From NCBI GenBank assembly GCA_946482565.1, contig CAMLSB010000099.1:1-7118 (forward strand): a DNA stretch of 7,118 bases. Reading direction: 5' to 3'. This stretch comes from an uncultured Lysobacteraceae bacterium (GTDB lineage Bacteria > Pseudomonadota > Gammaproteobacteria > Xanthomonadales > Xanthomonadaceae). Positions 5,050 to 7,118 of the stretch are shown here, one piece after another. The notes below the pieces were generated by a model that had not been told where the DNA came from, made no database searches, and saw nothing but the letters and a program-made list of their open reading frames with translations. The number at the start of each line of letters is the position of its first letter. The stretch's first letter is position 1. A program made the position numbers and the translations under genes.

Positions 5050-7118
5050 GCGCCCGCCGGATCGGGATGGTTCTGGCCCTGTGCCTGCTGGCGCTGCCGG
5101 CCTGGGGGCAGTCGCAGAAACAGGGCGTGGTGATGCAGCCGATGACGCTGCGCCCGGACGTCGATCTGCTCTCGCCGGCGAATGGCGACCATTTCGTCAC
5201 GGGGCAGATCGTCGTCCTGGATGCGGTCGGTTACCCCATGACCGGCGAGATCCAGCAGATGGACATCTATCTGGACGGCGTGCTTTATGCGAGCACGACC
5301 ACCAGTGATGAGATCTTCGCCAACTGGACGGCCACGCTGGGCACGCACACGGTGTCGGCCAAGGCGACCGACCAGGCACTGTCGCGGATGTCACCCGCCG
5401 TGACGATCACCGTCTCCGCCAACACGCTGCCGACCGTGAGCCTGACCGGCCCGGCCAACGGCAGCGTCTACGCGATCGGCGCCACGGTGCCGATGACGGC
5501 CACGGCCAGCGACAGCGACGGCAGCATCACTCGCGTCGAGTTCTGGGTCGACGGCGCCAAGGTCGGGGACGACACGGGCAGCCCCTACGCCTGGAACTGG
5601 ACCGCGACGGCCGGCAGCCACAGCGTGGTCGCCAAGGCGGTCGACAATGCCGGCGGCACGACCAGCACCGCCGCGGTCACGATCCGCGGCAACGCGGTTC
5701 CCACGGCGAGCCTGACGGCGCCGGCGAACGGCGCGGCCTACACCACGGGCAATGCCGTCACGCTGAGCGCAACTGGCAGCGACACCGACGGCACGGTGAC
5801 GAAGGTCGAGTTCTATCTCGACGGCGCCCTTTACGCCACGGATTCCAGCAGTCCGTTCAGCCAGGCATGGACCGCAACCTCGGGCGCGCACACCGTCAAG
5901 GCGAAGGCCTACGACAACGACGGCGGCATCTCCGCGTTCTCCAACCAGGCGAGCATCACCGTCAACACGCCGCCGACCGTCAGCCTGACGGCGCCGGCCA
6001 ACGGTGCCAGCTTCTACACCGGCAACACGGTCGCGATGACCGCCACTGCGAGCGATAGCGACGGTACCCTCAACCGCGTCGAGTTCTGGGTCGACGGCGC
6101 GCTCGCCAATTCGGACACCGTCAGCCCCTACGCGTACAACTGGACGGCCACCACCGGCAGCCATACCGTGCAGGCCCGCGCCTTCGACAACCAAGGCGGC
6201 ACGACCTCGACCGGCACCATCAGCATCACGGTGACTAGTCCGACGCCGACGGTCACTTTGACGGCGCCGGCCAACGGCGCCAGCTACACCACCGGCGCCA
6301 CGGTCGCGATGGCGGCTACCGCCAGCGAGACCGGCGGCAGCATCAACCGAGTCGAGTTCTGGGTCGATGGCGCGATGGCGGGACAGGACACCAGCAGCCC
6401 CTACGCCTACAACTGGACGGCGACCAATGGCGACCACGCCGTTGTCGCGAAGGCGTTCGACAATCTCACCGGCAGCGCGACCAGCGCGACCGCCACGATC
6501 CACGTCAACACGCCGCCGAGCGTCAGCCTGACGGCGCCGGCCAACGGCGCCAGCGTCTACACCGGCAACACGGTGGCGATGACGGCGACCGCCAGCGACA
6601 GCGACGGCACGATCAACCGCGTCGAGTTCTGGATCGATGGCGCGCTCGCCAACCAGGACACGGCGAGTCCGTTCGCCTACAACTGGACGGCGACCACCGG
6701 CAGCCACACCGTGCAGGCCCGTGCGTTCGACAACCAGGGCGGGACGACGTCGTCCGGCACCAGCACCATCACGGTGACCGCGCCCGCGCCGACGGTAAGC
6801 CTGACGGCGCCCGCGAACGGCACCAGCTACACCACGGGCGCTGCGGTGGCGATGACCGCCACCGCGAGCGAGACCGGCGGCAGCATCAACCGCGTCGAGT
6901 TCTGGGTCGACGGCGTAATGGTCGGCCAGGACGCGAGCAGCCCTTACGCCTACACCTGGACCGCGACCAACGGCGATCACGGCGTGGTCGCGAAGGCGTT
7001 CGACAACCTCACCGGCAGCGCCACCAGCGCGACCGCCACGATCCACGTCAACACGCCGCCGACCGTCAGCCTGACGGCGCCGGCCAACGGCGCCAGCGTC
7101 TACACCGGCAACACGGTG
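5046..7118 (+). CDS. Exported protein with tandem Big_7-like Ig-fold domains, N-terminal part (3' end outside window)
   Basis: An uninterrupted frame of 691 codons runs from GTG at 5046 to the window edge. Start choice rests on the GTGA overlap with the upstream stop, the GGAAG RBS, and the resulting signal peptide (MSARRIG, then a Leu-rich core, predicted cleavage AWG|QS at residues 21/22). After a short linker come eight starts of a domain of 90-92 residues, at about residues 37, 129, 219, 310, 401, 491, 582 and 672 (the last cut off). Their shared pattern is PTVSLTAPANG...V.MTATASDSDG...RVEFWVDG...SPYAYNWTAT.GSHTV.A.A.DN. This matches the bacterial Ig-like family I know as Big_7, common in secreted enzymes, adhesins and RHS proteins. 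Such domains serve as stalks or spacers. No catalytic domain is visible, so the function depends on the unseen C terminus. An RHS core and toxin, a carbohydrate-active enzyme, or a pure adhesin are all possible. Coupling to the RHS gene favours the first (inference). Confidence 0.88.
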   Translation, partial: MSARRIGMVLALCLLALPAWGQSQKQGVVMQPMTLRPDVDLLSPANGDHFVTGQIVVLDAVGYPMTGEIQQMDIYLDGVLYASTTTSDEIFANWTATLGTHTVSAKATDQALSRMSPAVTITVSANTLPTVSLTGPANGSVYAIGATVPMTATASDSDGSITRVEFWVDGAKVGDDTGSPYAWNWTATAGSHSVVAKAVDNAGGTTSTAAVTIRGNAVPTASLTAPANGAAYTTGNAVTLSATGSDTDGTVTKVEFYLDGALYATDSSSPFSQAWTATSGAHTVKAKAYDNDGGISAFSNQASITVNTPPTVSLTAPANGASFYTGNTVAMTATASDSDGTLNRVEFWVDGALANSDTVSPYAYNWTATTGSHTVQARAFDNQGGTTSTGTISITVTSPTPTVTLTAPANGASYTTGATVAMAATASETGGSINRVEFWVDGAMAGQDTSSPYAYNWTATNGDHAVVAKAFDNLTGSATSATATIHVNTPPSVSLTAPANGASVYTGNTVAMTATASDSDGTINRVEFWIDGALANQDTASPFAYNWTATTGSHTVQARAFDNQGGTTSSGTSTITVTAPAPTVSLTAPANGTSYTTGAAVAMTATASETGGSINRVEFWVDGVMVGQDASSPYAYTWTATNGDHGVVAKAFDNLTGSATSATATIHVNTPPTVSLTAPANGASVYTGNTV
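5154..7118 (+). repeat. Array of Ig-like domain repeats, about 270 bp each
   Basis: Using the codon for the first residue of the P-[TSD]-[VA] motif as phase marker, units start at 5154, 5430, 5700, 5973, 6246, 6516, 6789 and 7059. The lengths are 276, 270, 273, 273, 270, 273 and 270 bp, all multiples of three. The first unit (5154) is the most divergent (DVDLLSPANGDHF) and lacks the RVEFW signature. Similarity rises toward the 3' end of the window. Confidence 0.93.
5973..7118 (+). repeat. 543-bp two-domain super-repeat (A-B, A-B, A...) within the Ig array
   Basis: Domains at 5973, 6516 and 7059 (type A: YTGNTVAMTATASDSDG, TTGSHTVQARAFDNQGG) alternate with domains at 6246 and 6789 (type B: YTTG, ATASETGGSINRVEFW, NGDH, FDNLTGSATSATATIHVN). 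A-to-A spacing is exactly 543 bp both times. By hand count, the two complete A domains share 79 of 91 residues and the two B domains 81 of 90. A and B clearly differ at the signature positions listed. The 7059 unit repeats the 6516 unit almost base for base up to the window end. Confidence 0.9.

Noticed and set aside
5391..7046. 551-codon minus-strand frame with repetitive protein sequence
   Set aside because: It is antisense to the Ig-repeat gene. Its repetitiveness simply mirrors the DNA repeats, while the plus frame has a signal peptide, an RBS and a recognisable Ig-fold pattern.
5154..7118. Regularly spaced repeats considered as CRISPR or satellite DNA
   Set aside because: The units are about 270 bp, in frame, and encode Ig-like domains with synonymous variation. 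There are no short repeats with unique spacers.

Overview
The window is a high-GC chromosomal segment, most likely from a Xanthomonadaceae/Lysobacteraceae bacterium (Lysobacter, Luteimonas, Xanthomonas and relatives). The basis is the strongly GC-biased third codon positions, the single-polypeptide proteobacterial type of PurL, a CGGGGAA heptamer microsatellite of a kind I associate with xanthomonads, and an exported RHS-repeat protein whose N-terminal half resembles ones I know from that family. The family assignment is an inference. Everything supported lies on the plus strand.

Layout. (1) 1-1997 is the C-terminal half of purL, a purine-biosynthesis housekeeping gene. Its 5' half lies outside the window. 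It carries four tandem heptamers in frame, in a surface-loop region. (2) 1998-2133 is a 136-base intergenic region with two consecutive hairpins just upstream of a good ribosome binding site. (3) 2134-5049 is a complete 971-residue exported RHS/YD-repeat protein that stops after only a few YD repeats, with no RHS core and no toxin tip. (4) 5046-7118 is a second exported protein, started by a GTG that overlaps the previous stop by 4 bases (GTGA). It is a run of Big_7-like immunoglobulin-fold domains of about 90 residues and remains open at the window edge.

Genes 3 and 4 look like a translationally coupled pair of exported proteins. The first resembles the front half of an RHS shell. The second starts with an Ig-like stalk, and its C-terminal part is unseen. 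The most attractive hypothesis is a two-gene, split RHS system, loosely comparable to TcB/TcC, in which the second protein continues into further YD repeats and an RHS core beyond position 7118. The window cannot prove this. The Ig array itself is being remodelled: from 5973 onward it is built of an exact 543-bp two-domain super-unit (A-B, A-B, A...), which indicates recent in-frame duplication of a domain pair.

The long antisense open frames (for example 1912-4977 and 5391-7046 on the minus strand) are composition shadows of the real genes.
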